In this document: positions 36,565 through 45,890 of the stretch, one piece after another
Position numbering within the stretch: position 1 is the stretch's first letter
Layout: each line of letters opens with the position of its first letter
Assembly: GCF_000979455.1 (NCBI RefSeq)
Contig: NZ_JJOY01000031.1
Coordinates: 1 to 64,000, forward strand
Reading direction: 5' to 3'
DNA length: 64,000 nucleotides
Source of the DNA: Methanosarcina sp. 2.H.T.1A.6
Lineage (GTDB): Archaea; Halobacteriota; Methanosarcinia; Methanosarcinales; Methanosarcinaceae
Translations under genes and position numbers: made by a program
Notes under the pieces: generated by a model
What the model was told of the DNA's origin: nothing
Databases searched by the model: none
The model's input: only the letters and a program-made list of their open reading frames with translations

Positions 36565-38295
36565 ATGAAAACTAGTCTATTGACACGATTTGTTTTGTTA
36601 TCAACATCTTTTACTTTCTTAATGATAACTATTTCCCTAATCTATCTTGAAATAAATCCCGTAATGGGTTATGAAATCTCGATTTATTCCTCTACACCTT
36701 CCATTTTTTGGATTTCAATGATTTTGGGATTAATCAACGGATTTTTATTGACTTATCTTGGAATAACTGATCAAATCAAAAGAGCCCATATTCTGGGTAT
36801 ATTTGAAATACTTTTTGTTAACTCTCTAGTCCTTTTATTATCTGCCTTACGGGACTATATTGTTAATCTATTGCGAGGAGACGCACCATCATATATCGGC
36901 CTTGTAAAGGATTTGACTATTCATGGAAACCTAACCGACGACTTTTATCCTTTCGTATCTATAATGGTTTCTCAGCTTCATCAAATTTCAAATATTTCCA
37001 TAGTCTCGCTTGCAAAGTATATTCCAACTCTCTTTTACATATTTTCTATTCTTTCAATTTACTGTCTCAGCAAATCACTGATTTGTGACAAAAAATTTAT
37101 TTTCTTCTCAGTTATTGCTGCTACACCTTTATTTTTTGCATGGTTTTCAACAGCCATGTATTACATGTTGTTATCAGTTTTTACTTTACCATTACTTTTT
37201 TACCTTTTAACTAAACTTGAAGATATGCGTTTCAGGCTTTTGATTATTATTTTCTGTTTTGTTTTTCCTTTATTCCATCCCATTACAGCTATAGTAGTAA
37301 TATTATATCTATTTCTTTCATATCTCGTTCAAAGATATCCATTCAGTGATACTAAAAATTATTATATACCTGCTACATTGGTGATTTTGTCATCAGTCTC
37401 CTTGATCTTTTGGTTTAGCAATCAGTATGCTGTCACTCGATCATTTTTCATAATTGTAGCGAATCTTTTAGGAATATTTCAAGCCAACTCTACCTTTACT
37501 CAAGCTACTTATTATTCTGAAAAATTAGGTTTTATCTCAACTATTTATACACTTTCACATCTGATACTTGATGAAATGATATTTTATTCTTTAGCAGTCG
37601 TTGCAATATATCTCATAATTTTTAAAAAAGGTTCCCTCGAAAAAAGGATATTTGCGCCATTCATAGCTTGTTTCATAACAGGAACTCTACTGGTAATGTT
37701 TCTTTTTTGTTTTACTGTTGCTCATAGACCTGACAGATTACTAAACTTGAACTTCAATATGATGCTTGCCCCACTTTTTGTAGCCTATCTTCTCTATCTA
37801 AATCATAAAAATCGATTAAAGACAGTTTTATTAATAAGCTTAATTCTTCTTGCTACAGTTTCTACTTACTTTTCATTATATCAATCACCATTTACCACGA
37901 GACCAAATGACTATATGACTCTTAGTGAGTATCATGGTTCAAACTGGTTATTGTGCAATAAAAATTTTCTCATTCATACAGTTGATTTAGCAAACCCTAT
38001 TTCTAGATATGCAGATTTCACTTATGGGGTAACATATAGAGCGCTTAGAAAGGATTTGAAAAGAGAATATTTATTGCCCGATCATTTTGGATTTGCCACC
38101 CCGTTTGATAATCGCTTTCCTATTGACAGAGATAGATATCTGGTTCTTTCTCCATATGATGAAGAAGCTTATACTAATATATGGGGACATACTAAAAGAT
38201 TCAATAAAGATGATTTTGGAAAAATAGATGAATGCCAAAATACTTTAAAGATATTTGATGACGGTGGTTTTAAAACATATTTGATAAGAGTGTGA
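36565..38295 (+). CDS. Multi-pass membrane protein, polymerase or glycosyltransferase candidate
   Basis: 576 residues with about 12 hydrophobic segments to residue 440, then a soluble domain of about 130 residues. A loop after the fourth segment holds RGDAPSYIGLVKDLTIHGNL, which resembles the acidic first extracellular loop of GT-C enzymes; the position suits a GT-C transferase or a Wzy-like polymerase. No family-specific motif settles the choice. GAGG lies six bases before the ATG. It stands between the glycosyltransferases and the flippase. Confidence 0.72.
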   Translation: MKTSLLTRFVLLSTSFTFLMITISLIYLEINPVMGYEISIYSSTPSIFWISMILGLINGFLLTYLGITDQIKRAHILGIFEILFVNSLVLLLSALRDYIVNLLRGDAPSYIGLVKDLTIHGNLTDDFYPFVSIMVSQLHQISNISIVSLAKYIPTLFYIFSILSIYCLSKSLICDKKFIFFSVIAATPLFFAWFSTAMYYMLLSVFTLPLLFYLLTKLEDMRFRLLIIIFCFVFPLFHPITAIVVILYLFLSYLVQRYPFSDTKNYYIPATLVILSSVSLIFWFSNQYAVTRSFFIIVANLLGIFQANSTFTQATYYSEKLGFISTIYTLSHLILDEMIFYSLAVVAIYLIIFKKGSLEKRIFAPFIACFITGTLLVMFLFCFTVAHRPDRLLNLNFNMMLAPLFVAYLLYLNHKNRLKTVLLISLILLATVSTYFSLYQSPFTTRPNDYMTLSEYHGSNWLLCNKNFLIHTVDLANPISRYADFTYGVTYRALRKDLKREYLLPDHFGFATPFDNRFPIDRDRYLVLSPYDEEAYTNIWGHTKRFNKDDFGKIDECQNTLKIFDDGGFKTYLIRV

Positions 38296-38557
38296 TATGA
38301 TATGGAAAATGCCAGAGCAAGCCAGTTATTTCGGCTTTTAATTATGAGCATGTTTCTAGATTTATGTGGTTTAATTTACTTCAGAGGATTTTCACAGAAT
38401 CCGCATTTAATTAAGCAAAAATAAACGTGAGTAATTCATAAGGCGCATGCTTATCCAGAAATTGAATACATTGGTTCGATATATTGTTTTGGAGCTAAGT
38501 ATAACCTCAAATTGAAGCCGGAAAATCAAAAGTTTTGAATTTATAATAGAGAGAGTT

Positions 38558-39877
38558 ATGATCAGCGAATATGTTAAATTTAAGAAAGAGTCGTTCTTCA
38601 TATCAAAAAATAAACTTGCTACTGTTTACAGGAAGCTATTTGCCCAAAAAACGAGTGCAGAAGTAAAGAATATTTTCAAAAACATATCATATGTTACCGC
38701 TGGAACTGTTATCGAAGCCATCAGCTGGTTTCTATTTAATGTTTTATCCGGAAGATATTTAGGCCCGGATGAATATGGCAAATTCATACTTATTCATTCA
38801 GTAGGGATGTTTTTATATTTACCAATGATACTTGGAGTAGGCACCGGGATTATTAAATATACTTCCGAAAAAATTGATTTTAATCGACAAAGCAGTATAA
38901 TAACCACATCACACATAACTGTGCTGATTTTATCTGTTTTATGTAGCTGTATATACCTTAAGTTTTCAACGGCACTGATGAAAATTTTTTTGATATCTCA
39001 AAATCTTCTTAATTTAGGAATTATTTTTGCGATTATATATTCTTTTTACATAATAACCACGAGTACACTTCAAGGTATCTTCCAGATAAGGAAATATGCA
39101 ATTTTAAAGCCAGTTTGCAGTTTAATTATACTGATCTCATTTCTGATTTTTGTGTTAAGTGAAACACTTTCTTTTGAGTCGCCTATTATCTCAATGTGTG
39201 TAGCTTATTTAATAACAGGGAGTATTATCCTCCTGTCAATTCAGAAATATCTGAGATCTCAATTTTTTGATTTTCAATGGGCAAAAACTCTCGTAAAATA
39301 TGGAATTTTTTCGTTCCTTAGCGCAGTGTCATATATTGTCTGTACCAACATTGATAAAATATTGATTAACAGATACCTTATGATCGAAGACGTAGGCTTG
39401 TTCAACGCATACTGCATCTCCTCATTGAAAATAATGAGTATGTTTTCGGGAATTCTAGTAACTGTTTTGTTTCCTTTAATATCAGGACACGAAGAAAAGC
39501 GATCTATATTAAAGAGATATAAATCACTCGTTCCCTACATTATACTTTTAGGGATTCCCATAATGGCAATCACACAGATTATAACATTAAAACTTTATGG
39601 AGATAATTTTGAACTAAACTTAAGACTTGTACTTCTTTTTAGCATGACAGCTGTGCTTTTTTCATGGTATGATATTTACGGTTGGATTTTTAACTCAATG
39701 GGAATAAAAGGTGCAAAGCTGACCATGTATGGAACTATTACGATAGCTGTAGTAGACATAATTCTTGACATTTATCTTATCCCTCGTTTTGGACTTGATG
39801 GGTCAATTATCGCCACTGCAATTTCTTATTGTGCAGGCTTAACTGTAATTCATATAAAAAGACCATACAGGACTTAG
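38558..39877 (+). CDS. Wzx-like polysaccharide flippase
   Basis: 439 residues, about 12-14 membrane segments, of the MOP superfamily: SYVTAGTVIEAISWFLFNVLSGRYLGPDEYGKF is the characteristic first-helix region, and VKYGIFSFLSAVSYIVCTNIDKILINRYL the middle repeat. It would move lipid-linked repeat units across the membrane. Start ATG with GAGAG upstream. The 3' side passes into a degenerate region with an IS-like end at 40255-40318. Confidence 0.88.
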   Translation: MISEYVKFKKESFFISKNKLATVYRKLFAQKTSAEVKNIFKNISYVTAGTVIEAISWFLFNVLSGRYLGPDEYGKFILIHSVGMFLYLPMILGVGTGIIKYTSEKIDFNRQSSIITTSHITVLILSVLCSCIYLKFSTALMKIFLISQNLLNLGIIFAIIYSFYIITTSTLQGIFQIRKYAILKPVCSLIILISFLIFVLSETLSFESPIISMCVAYLITGSIILLSIQKYLRSQFFDFQWAKTLVKYGIFSFLSAVSYIVCTNIDKILINRYLMIEDVGLFNAYCISSLKIMSMFSGILVTVLFPLISGHEEKRSILKRYKSLVPYIILLGIPIMAITQIITLKLYGDNFELNLRLVLLFSMTAVLFSWYDIYGWIFNSMGIKGAKLTMYGTITIAVVDIILDIYLIPRFGLDGSIIATAISYCAGLTVIHIKRPYRT

Positions 39878-40254
39878 CAAAGGGTTCAAGATGGATTTCA
39901 TAGATCGTTCCATCGATACCTGGATTTATTCTTTTTCCAATCACTTGAGAACTTGCGCTTTCAGGTCTTTAAAGGAAGAAACCATTTTCCAAGGAAGAAA
40001 TCCCTCCTTGCGTAACCTGCCGTATTTTCAATCTGGCCTTTTGTCTGAAATCTGTATGGCCTGCACAAACGGAGAATAAAACCAGAGGGTTTGAACCATC
40101 CTAAAGGCCTGTTGTTTGCGGCTTCCGAATTAACTTTAGATATTTGAGAGTGGTAATATCCCTAATGTAATACAAAACATGATCGGAACATAATGCTGCT
40201 ATCAATATCAAAAAATTTGCACTCATAGTATCTGAGGTAGAGTTTGGAGAATCG

Positions 40255-40318
40255 TTTTTTCTGTAGAATGAGGGATGAACCAAGAAGTCCCTAAGTCTTT
40301 AGCTTAGGAGTAGTTCAC
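40255..40318 (+). mobile_element. Solitary IS200/IS605-like right end (copy C)
   Basis: The run aatgagggatgaaccaagaa leads into a stem tccctaag / cttaggag with loop tcttta, then tagttcac. This is the clearest match to the 3' end of a TnpB-associated omega RNA and right end. No TnpB frame lies upstream; 39878-40254 contains only a 62-codon frame of doubtful value (39891-40079). The hairpin resembles copies A and D. Confidence 0.6.
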
Positions 40319-40404
40319 TTTCGTGGTATGTCCTCATATAGGTGGAAAGATATATCTAAGTCTACAGGACATCCAAAAAAAATTTACTCAATGGGGCAGG
40401 TATA

Positions 40405-40686
40405 ATGTTTAAATATATTATGGCACATGGTACATATTTATATAGCTCATCTTTTTATAATTTACTTTTTTTCACGACGGCCGTAGGGATTCCTAAGTAT
40501 ACAGAAGCGATAGCCTTACCACTTTTTTTGCTCCTTTCTTTAAAATTAATTTTACAAGGATCTAATCTATGGAATAGAACTCTGGCAACGTTCCTTGATC
40601 TGGCAATTTATCCACTTTTGTTTCTTTATGGTATAGTAGTCATTTTTAAAGTTGCAAATGTAGTTGCTCAAAATTATCCCAGTTAA
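40405..40686 (+). CDS. Small membrane protein, 93 aa
   Basis: 93 residues with two to three hydrophobic stretches (FYNLLFFTTAVGI, AIALPLFLLLSLKLIL, LDLAIYPLLFLYGIVVIFKV). GGGGCAGG precedes the ATG. No family is recognised. It lies between the flippase and the beta-helix protein and may belong to the polysaccharide unit, but no conserved residue points to a function. Confidence 0.55.
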   Translation: MFKYIMAHGTYLYSSSFYNLLFFTTAVGIPKYTEAIALPLFLLLSLKLILQGSNLWNRTLATFLDLAIYPLLFLYGIVVIFKVANVVAQNYPS

Positions 40687-40890
40687 TACTAAACTGTACT
40701 GCATTTTTTTCAACAGAATGACCTGAGTATCTAAGTCTTGTAAAAAACAATCTCGGTGGAAAGATACTTTTGCTGTATAAAATCATGCAAGAAAGTATTT
40801 CCAAGGTATGTGATTAAAGAAATACCATTACTTGAAGTTGTAATGTTAGCAGCAACAACGAGGTTACATTAGGTTTTAGGATGATCCCTT

Positions 40891-42639
40891 ATGAAATATT
40901 CAAAAACTTATTTGGCAGTATTTGTTCTTGCTCTATTATACATTACATTAACTAGCCCTGTCCCTCTGGTGTCAAACATCACAATTGACGATGGTGCTGA
41001 ACCGGTTGTTAACCCTACTCATTTGATGTCAAATATCGCAATTGATGATGGGTCTGAACCGATTGTTAATCCTACTCATTTGGTGTCAAACATTATAATT
41101 GATGATGACGCTGAGCCCGCTGTCTCTAATTTGTATCTGACGTCTGACTATACGGATGACGCTGCTTGCATTCAAGCGGCGCTAGACAACTTAAAAAGCG
41201 GAGGTACAATAACTATCCGCGAAGGAGACTATTATATAACAAAACAAATATCTCAAAAAGACAAGAGTCTGAATATAATAGGTGAAGGAGAAGTAACTCT
41301 TCATCTTCAAACTGCCGAAAGTCCGGATAGTGTAATATTTTTTACTGGATCAATGATCACAAACGAACCTCTCTCTGCTGACGCTGACAAAGGTTCGTCT
41401 CAGTTGGTTTTAAATGATGCTTCACAGGTTCGTAAAAACGATCTAATTAAGATCTGGAAAAATGTTCAGTGGTGCCCTCTGGATTATCCTGACCAAATGA
41501 CAGGAGAAATGTATTCGGTGCAAAGTGTGAACGAAAACGTTGTCACTTTAAATCAGTCGCTCCTGAGGGATTATAAATTACATGAGATTGTCCAGGCTGA
41601 AATATACAGACCGATCGAAATACATATAAAAAGTATAAGTATACAGGACAGCGGTGCTACAACATCACATCATGGTCTGGCTTTGAGGTATTGCAAAGAT
41701 AGCTCTGTTACTGACTCCTTGTTCAAAGATAGTGGATACGTCGCCATTTCCTTTTATTCCTGTTTTAATGTGGATGTTAATAATAATGAAATTTACAATT
41801 CAATTTTTCCAGGGAGTGGATACGGAGTGGCGGTGTGGAGCGGATCGGCATTTGTTAATATCGACAATAATTACATAGAAAACTGTAGGCATGCTATAAC
41901 AGGCAATACGGATGAACGTAAGGCTTTAAATCGAGACGTTTTTATTAATAATAATACTCTGATAGGAGCTAACATCAAAGGTGCCAATGTAATTGATGCT
42001 CATCCTGTTACTATTAATTATATCGTAACTAAAAATAAAATATATCCGCAGCTTCCGTATTTTTTTGCGTTTCTTGACGGTACGCAATACTCAGAATTTT
42101 CCGAGAATGAAGTCTACGGGGGGTATGGCGCAGTCGCAAGAAGAGGTAGCGTAAATGACGGAGTCCATATAATAAAAGATAATACTATGGATGGAATTGC
42201 TGGATATACTTATCAATCAGGTGAAAACGGCATTGGAGATACGCTTATAATTATGAATAATACTCAAAAAGGTGGAGAATACGGGATTATTTTCCAAGAT
42301 TCTGAAAGCTTTAGGAATATAATAATAAGCAAAAATAAATTTAGCAATATCTCACGTCAAGGAGTATATAAGAAGCTCTTTATAAATGGAGTGAATCTGG
42401 AAATTTCTGACAATGTTTTTAAAAATATAAAAAGAGATGGGGTATATATAGACGGGAATTCTTTTACAAATGCGGCTGTCAAAATACATAATAATACTTT
42501 TATAAACGTATATCCCTTCAGTTCAGGTTCCAAAATCACAATCAAGAACATTCAAAATGCTTCTGTTAGCGGAAATCATATTCTCAATGCTCCTATTGCT
42601 ACTTTTTTGGCATTGCCAGCTTCAGGAATGCACCCTTAA
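40891..42639 (+). CDS. Secreted right-handed beta-helix protein, 3' end broken
   Basis: 582 residues. Signal sequence (about residues 1-25), then three tandem 19-residue repeats (SNITIDDGAEPVVNPTHL and variants, residues 27-85), then a pectate-lyase/NosD-like beta-helix: AACIQAALDNLKSGGTITIREGDYYI is the usual first turn, followed by many short NN-rich rungs (NNEIYNS, DNNYIEN, NNTLIG). It probably binds or modifies surface polysaccharide. The stop falls exactly where a PKD domain would begin; the frame shift is described in the next entry, so the protein is probably a truncated version of a longer one. Confidence 0.78.
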   Translation: MKYSKTYLAVFVLALLYITLTSPVPLVSNITIDDGAEPVVNPTHLMSNIAIDDGSEPIVNPTHLVSNIIIDDDAEPAVSNLYLTSDYTDDAACIQAALDNLKSGGTITIREGDYYITKQISQKDKSLNIIGEGEVTLHLQTAESPDSVIFFTGSMITNEPLSADADKGSSQLVLNDASQVRKNDLIKIWKNVQWCPLDYPDQMTGEMYSVQSVNENVVTLNQSLLRDYKLHEIVQAEIYRPIEIHIKSISIQDSGATTSHHGLALRYCKDSSVTDSLFKDSGYVAISFYSCFNVDVNNNEIYNSIFPGSGYGVAVWSGSAFVNIDNNYIENCRHAITGNTDERKALNRDVFINNNTLIGANIKGANVIDAHPVTINYIVTKNKIYPQLPYFFAFLDGTQYSEFSENEVYGGYGAVARRGSVNDGVHIIKDNTMDGIAGYTYQSGENGIGDTLIIMNNTQKGGEYGIIFQDSESFRNIIISKNKFSNISRQGVYKKLFINGVNLEISDNVFKNIKRDGVYIDGNSFTNAAVKIHNNTFINVYPFSSGSKITIKNIQNASVSGNHILNAPIATFLALPASGMHP

Positions 42640-42785
42640 ACGTCGCCTTTACTGACACAAATCAAAACTCACCTGTTGCCTGGAGAAACGTTGAAGAATA
42701 TTCTGCGGTAGATCTGAAAAAAAGAATGTGGCAAAGTCAGGATAATTACCTCAAAGTCAAGATAATTACCTCAAAGTCAAGATAA
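42627..42785 (+). pseudogene. Out-of-frame PKD-domain remnant
   Basis: In a different frame the sequence after the beta-helix reads NAPLNVAFTDTNQNSPVAW, a typical PKD-domain opening. It directly continues the in-frame LPASG if one A is added near 42627. After that the PKD core (WDFGDG) is absent and a 20-base tandem repeat follows, so the 3' part is decayed. The rest of 42796-43166 shows no gene. Confidence 0.6.
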
Positions 42786-42795
42786 TTACCTCAAG
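42734..42795. repeat. Three-copy 20-base tandem repeat
   Basis: Three copies of aagtcaagataattacctca (first with one change) inside the decayed 3' region of the beta-helix gene. Confidence 0.9.
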
Positions 42796-43166
42796 GGTAA
42801 TTTTGCCTCCTTGATCAAAGTCACATTTGAGCCTCCGATGGCAATTCATGAATTAGTTTTGGAGCGGTTTTAAATACAAATCCAGGACAACATTCCTGCC
42901 CAAAAGTGATGATCAGATCAATTATCAAAAAAGGTAGGGAAAAGTGCTTTCATTCCATGTGCCTGGTATTCTAAGGATTTCATGTTCGTTTTGGAAGCCT
43001 TCAGATTTTCAGTCTCTCCAATTTGTATATCGAGCTGATCCCAAAACCAATTTTATTCTCAAAAATCAGTAAAGTTTCAGAACTATTTTTTCATGATCTG
43101 AAACTTGATAGATTATTCGGAATACGGGATTACTCTAACCTATAAAACAGATAGCAATAAGGCGGC

Positions 43167-43469
43167 TCAGTAGTTCTCAAGAACAGAGCCGACAATGTTT
43201 TTGTAACTCTCTTTCAGGGAATAGACGTTGTGGTCCCCGGTGACATTTATGCTCAGGATTCCAAGTCTGGTATTCATAAGCCCGACCATGGCTGACACTC
43301 CCCGGTAACTTACCTCGAATTTTCCTTTATCAAGGTAGTCATAAACTTCACCGGTGGTGAACTTGTCTCCGGTCAGGAAGAGATTGAGCACAACCTTGCG
43401 TATCCCGTTTTCATCCCTGCCGAGATACTTTATCAATCTCGCTCTTACCCTTTCTTCCGCAGTCTGCAG
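43167..43469 (-). CDS. DUF2551-type winged-helix-like protein, apparent CTG start
   Basis: About 100 residues, resembling an archaeal DUF2551 protein: LIKYLGRDENGIRKVVLNLFLTG and VYDYLDKGKFEVSYRGVSAMVGLMNTRLGIL suggest a winged helix that may bind DNA. The first standard start is a TTG at 43436, but the open frame continues upstream as LQTAEERVRARL, which extends the first helix naturally. There CTG at 43469 has GAGGTG seven bases before it, much better than anything before the TTG. So CTG initiation is likely. The protein is isolated between accessory regions and has core-like codon use. Confidence 0.75.
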   Translation of the reverse strand: MQTAEERVRARLIKYLGRDENGIRKVVLNLFLTGDKFTTGEVYDYLDKGKFEVSYRGVSAMVGLMNTRLGILSINVTGDHNVYSLKESYKNIVGSVLENY

Positions 43470-44269
43470 TTTCGGACACCTCAGTTTTAATGATAATTTG
43501 AATTATATTCTTTTATTTGAGTTATATTCTTTTAATATTGTATTCTTCCCATTCTGGTTGTTATTTCCAAACAGATGCGACCCTTAAGTAGGGGCGCTAA
43601 GAATCGAATACCCTATATCCTTATCGTTTATATATTTTAGGATTACTTTTGTTTAAATATTTATACTGAAGTATATTATGGATATACAGATATGTTATGA
43701 AGATCCACCGACCAATTCAGAAAAGGATGAAACCTCATAATTTTTATATCTCGAACCTTCAGCCTAACACAACAGGAATGCAGTGAAGGTTAACTGTCAG
43801 TTACTATACCTGAGATGGTGCCCTTCTTGAAGATCCATTAGATCCATTTGTATTGCAGAATAACATCTTATGTATAAGTAGTTTACAGTAGAAATTGGTG
43901 GAAATAATTTTTAACTAATGCTGCCAGTTCAGCCTGCAAGCAGAAAGACGACAGGGGATAATTAGAAAAGGGATGATTAAAAGTATAAATCACGGATTAA
44001 GTTGCTTTGTTAAAATTACCTGAATAAGCAACCTGAATCTGATTTGGTCCTATTTGTCTGGAGTTGTCCAGGGTTCTTTGAATATAAGATTGTGGATAGT
44101 CATAATAAAAGAAAGTAAGCTGCCGCAGTAAACAGGATTATATATCAACGCTATCTGGCGCACACAGCCCTGAAATTTATTCAGAAGCAGCTCATTAGTC
44201 ATTTTCCTGTCTTCCAGTTTGCGGCAAGGCAGTAACACTCTTTTCAATTTCAATTATTTGTGCTTTTAC

Positions 44270-44473
44270 TCAGTTGATTTTCCAGTACATAGAGAATATG
44301 GAGACGCAAAGGCCGAACAGAAGAGTGCTCAGTATTGAGATAATCTGATTGACTATCCTACTCTCCCCGTTTTCTTCAGATTTACTCTCTTCTGGCTGTG
44401 CAGAAGCTTTCACAAATTCCTGCATGGTTTTTGTGGACAGACCTGTGTTGTCATCCGGAACCTGATGATTGAC
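44270..44473 (-). pseudogene. Possible 3' remnant of a membrane-anchored surface protein
   Basis: A minus-strand frame encodes VPDDNTGLSTKTMQEFVKAS, a polar linker and a hydrophobic tail (IVNQIISILSTLLFGLCVSIFSMYW), like the C-terminal anchor of archaeal surface proteins. It is open only between two stops and has no start, and the 5' part is not recognisable. The remainder of 43470-44658 is AT-rich and shows no convincing gene. Confidence 0.35.
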
Positions 44474-44667
44474 GTATTAAGGATACTGATAAAAATGATC
44501 TATACACAGAGTCAATTTCCATGGTTTTGGAGATTCTGGAGAAATTGCTACCATCGAACTTAGGATTTTTGGCTGAATGAAAATAGAAAGTCTTTTTATC
44601 TATTTTCACCAGTTGTAAATATGAGCTTTCATATACAGTCAATTGTAGTAAATATATTGTGAGCTGC

Positions 44668-45348
44668 ATGTATTCTGAGAATTTGATGACACTCTCTTTC
44701 GTTCCTCTGGAAAATATACCCCGCTTATGGGAACAAAACGATGTTCTTATCTTTCTTATTGATCTGGATAATTATGACACATTAAGTATGGAATGTCTCA
44801 ACAGTATTGAAAGAGAATATCTGAAAAAACTTCAAACAATGTATTTCAAAAAAAGATATATTGTCTCCAGAATGGTTTTGAAACATGTTCTATACCATCT
44901 GCTTAACAAAAGTTCTGTCCTGGATATCTCTACATATAAAGACGAGTGCGGACAAGTCCATATACTCAACCATGAAGAGTTGCACATATGCATATCCTAC
45001 TCTGAAAATGTTGTAACTCTTGCAATATCAAAAGTTGAGGTTGGTATTGATGTCGAAATTAAAAGATCACTAACACTAAAAAATACTTTAAAATACTTTC
45101 AAACAACATTTTCCTGCACCGAAAAATCTGCCCGCGACGCCGACATTTTGAGGGCATGGACTATGAAAGAGGCTTATTGTAAGTTTTCTAATAAAAACAT
45201 ATTTTCCATTCTCAGCAAAGAGCCGGACTTCAATAATATCTGTTATTTAAGCTATTTATTAGACAATAAATACATCTTTTCTGTCATTACTGATTCGGGT
45301 CCACATACTATTAATATAAGTCGACTTGAGAAAATCAACTACGTTTGA
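44668..45348 (+). CDS. 4'-phosphopantetheinyl transferase (Sfp-like)
   Basis: Attaches phosphopantetheine from CoA to a carrier protein serine. About 226 residues. The two signature motifs are present: GIDVEIKR (near residue 130) with the Mg-binding Asp and Glu, and WTMKEAYCK (near residue 168) with the catalytic Glu/Lys. A carrier protein gene lies 300 bases downstream, its obvious partner. The start is uncertain: GTG at 44659, ATG at 44668 or ATG at 44686. The gap to the next gene (45349-45644) is AT-rich with a TATA-like string near 45540. Confidence 0.87.
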   Translation: MYSENLMTLSFVPLENIPRLWEQNDVLIFLIDLDNYDTLSMECLNSIEREYLKKLQTMYFKKRYIVSRMVLKHVLYHLLNKSSVLDISTYKDECGQVHILNHEELHICISYSENVVTLAISKVEVGIDVEIKRSLTLKNTLKYFQTTFSCTEKSARDADILRAWTMKEAYCKFSNKNIFSILSKEPDFNNICYLSYLLDNKYIFSVITDSGPHTINISRLEKINYV

Positions 45349-45644
45349 AGTAAGAATGTTTGATAAAATCAGGTAAAAAAGCATAAGAGATCAAGGAATA
45401 ACCCATTTTAACTTCTCTGAATAACTTTATTATTTTATTATAAAACTGTATGGATCAAGTGCCATAACCTGATACGTTTAAGTTCCTTTTAATTTCTTTT
45501 TTTCCAATGATTTTTTAGCACGCAATTGTTCAAATTATTTATATAGTTGTATTACATAATTACCTGTGGGGCTTTCAACCACTATAGACAAAGTGTGTGT
45601 TACGTGCGATTAATGATCTTATTTGAGTAAAGGGGTAAGATTGT

Positions 45645-45890
45645 ATGGAACAGATAAAGAATGGCATACTTGATTATTTGAAGGATAATTCTTTCATGGA
45701 GCGGGGAACTGTTCTTAGAGACAGTGATTCTCTCACTCAGAACGGCATCATAGATTCTATCGGTTTACTCGAATTGATAGATTATATCTGTGAAACATAT
45801 TCTATCGAAATTCCTGAAGATATGCTAACTCCGGAGAATTTCGATTCTCTACAGGGGATCACTGACCTGATAACCAGACTGGCGAAGTGA
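45645..45890 (+). CDS. Acyl carrier protein
   Basis: 81 residues, four-helix carrier protein. NGIIDSIGLLELIDYI supplies the attachment serine (Ser38, in DSIG), and FLEDNSF-like first helix and IPEDMLTPENFDSLQGITDLI complete the fold. GGGG precedes the ATG. Stop and next start are adjacent (TGAATG), so it is co-translated with the AMP ligase. Archaea lack bacterial fatty-acid synthase, so a dedicated carrier with its own transferase and ligase is unusual and implies a special acyl or aminoacyl intermediate. Confidence 0.9.
   Translation: MEQIKNGILDYLKDNSFMERGTVLRDSDSLTQNGIIDSIGLLELIDYICETYSIEIPEDMLTPENFDSLQGITDLITRLAK

Noticed and set aside
39891-40079. 62-codon frame after the flippase
   Set aside because: No ribosome site, no family and next to IS-like decay; kept only as part of the degenerate region.
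43560-43640. tRNA-like segment near ggcgctaagaatcgaatacc
   Set aside because: A T-loop-like string is present but no acceptor stem or anticodon arm can be paired.
44050-44253. 67-codon minus-strand frame
   Set aside because: No ribosome site and no protein-like pattern; the neighbouring anchor remnant is in another frame.
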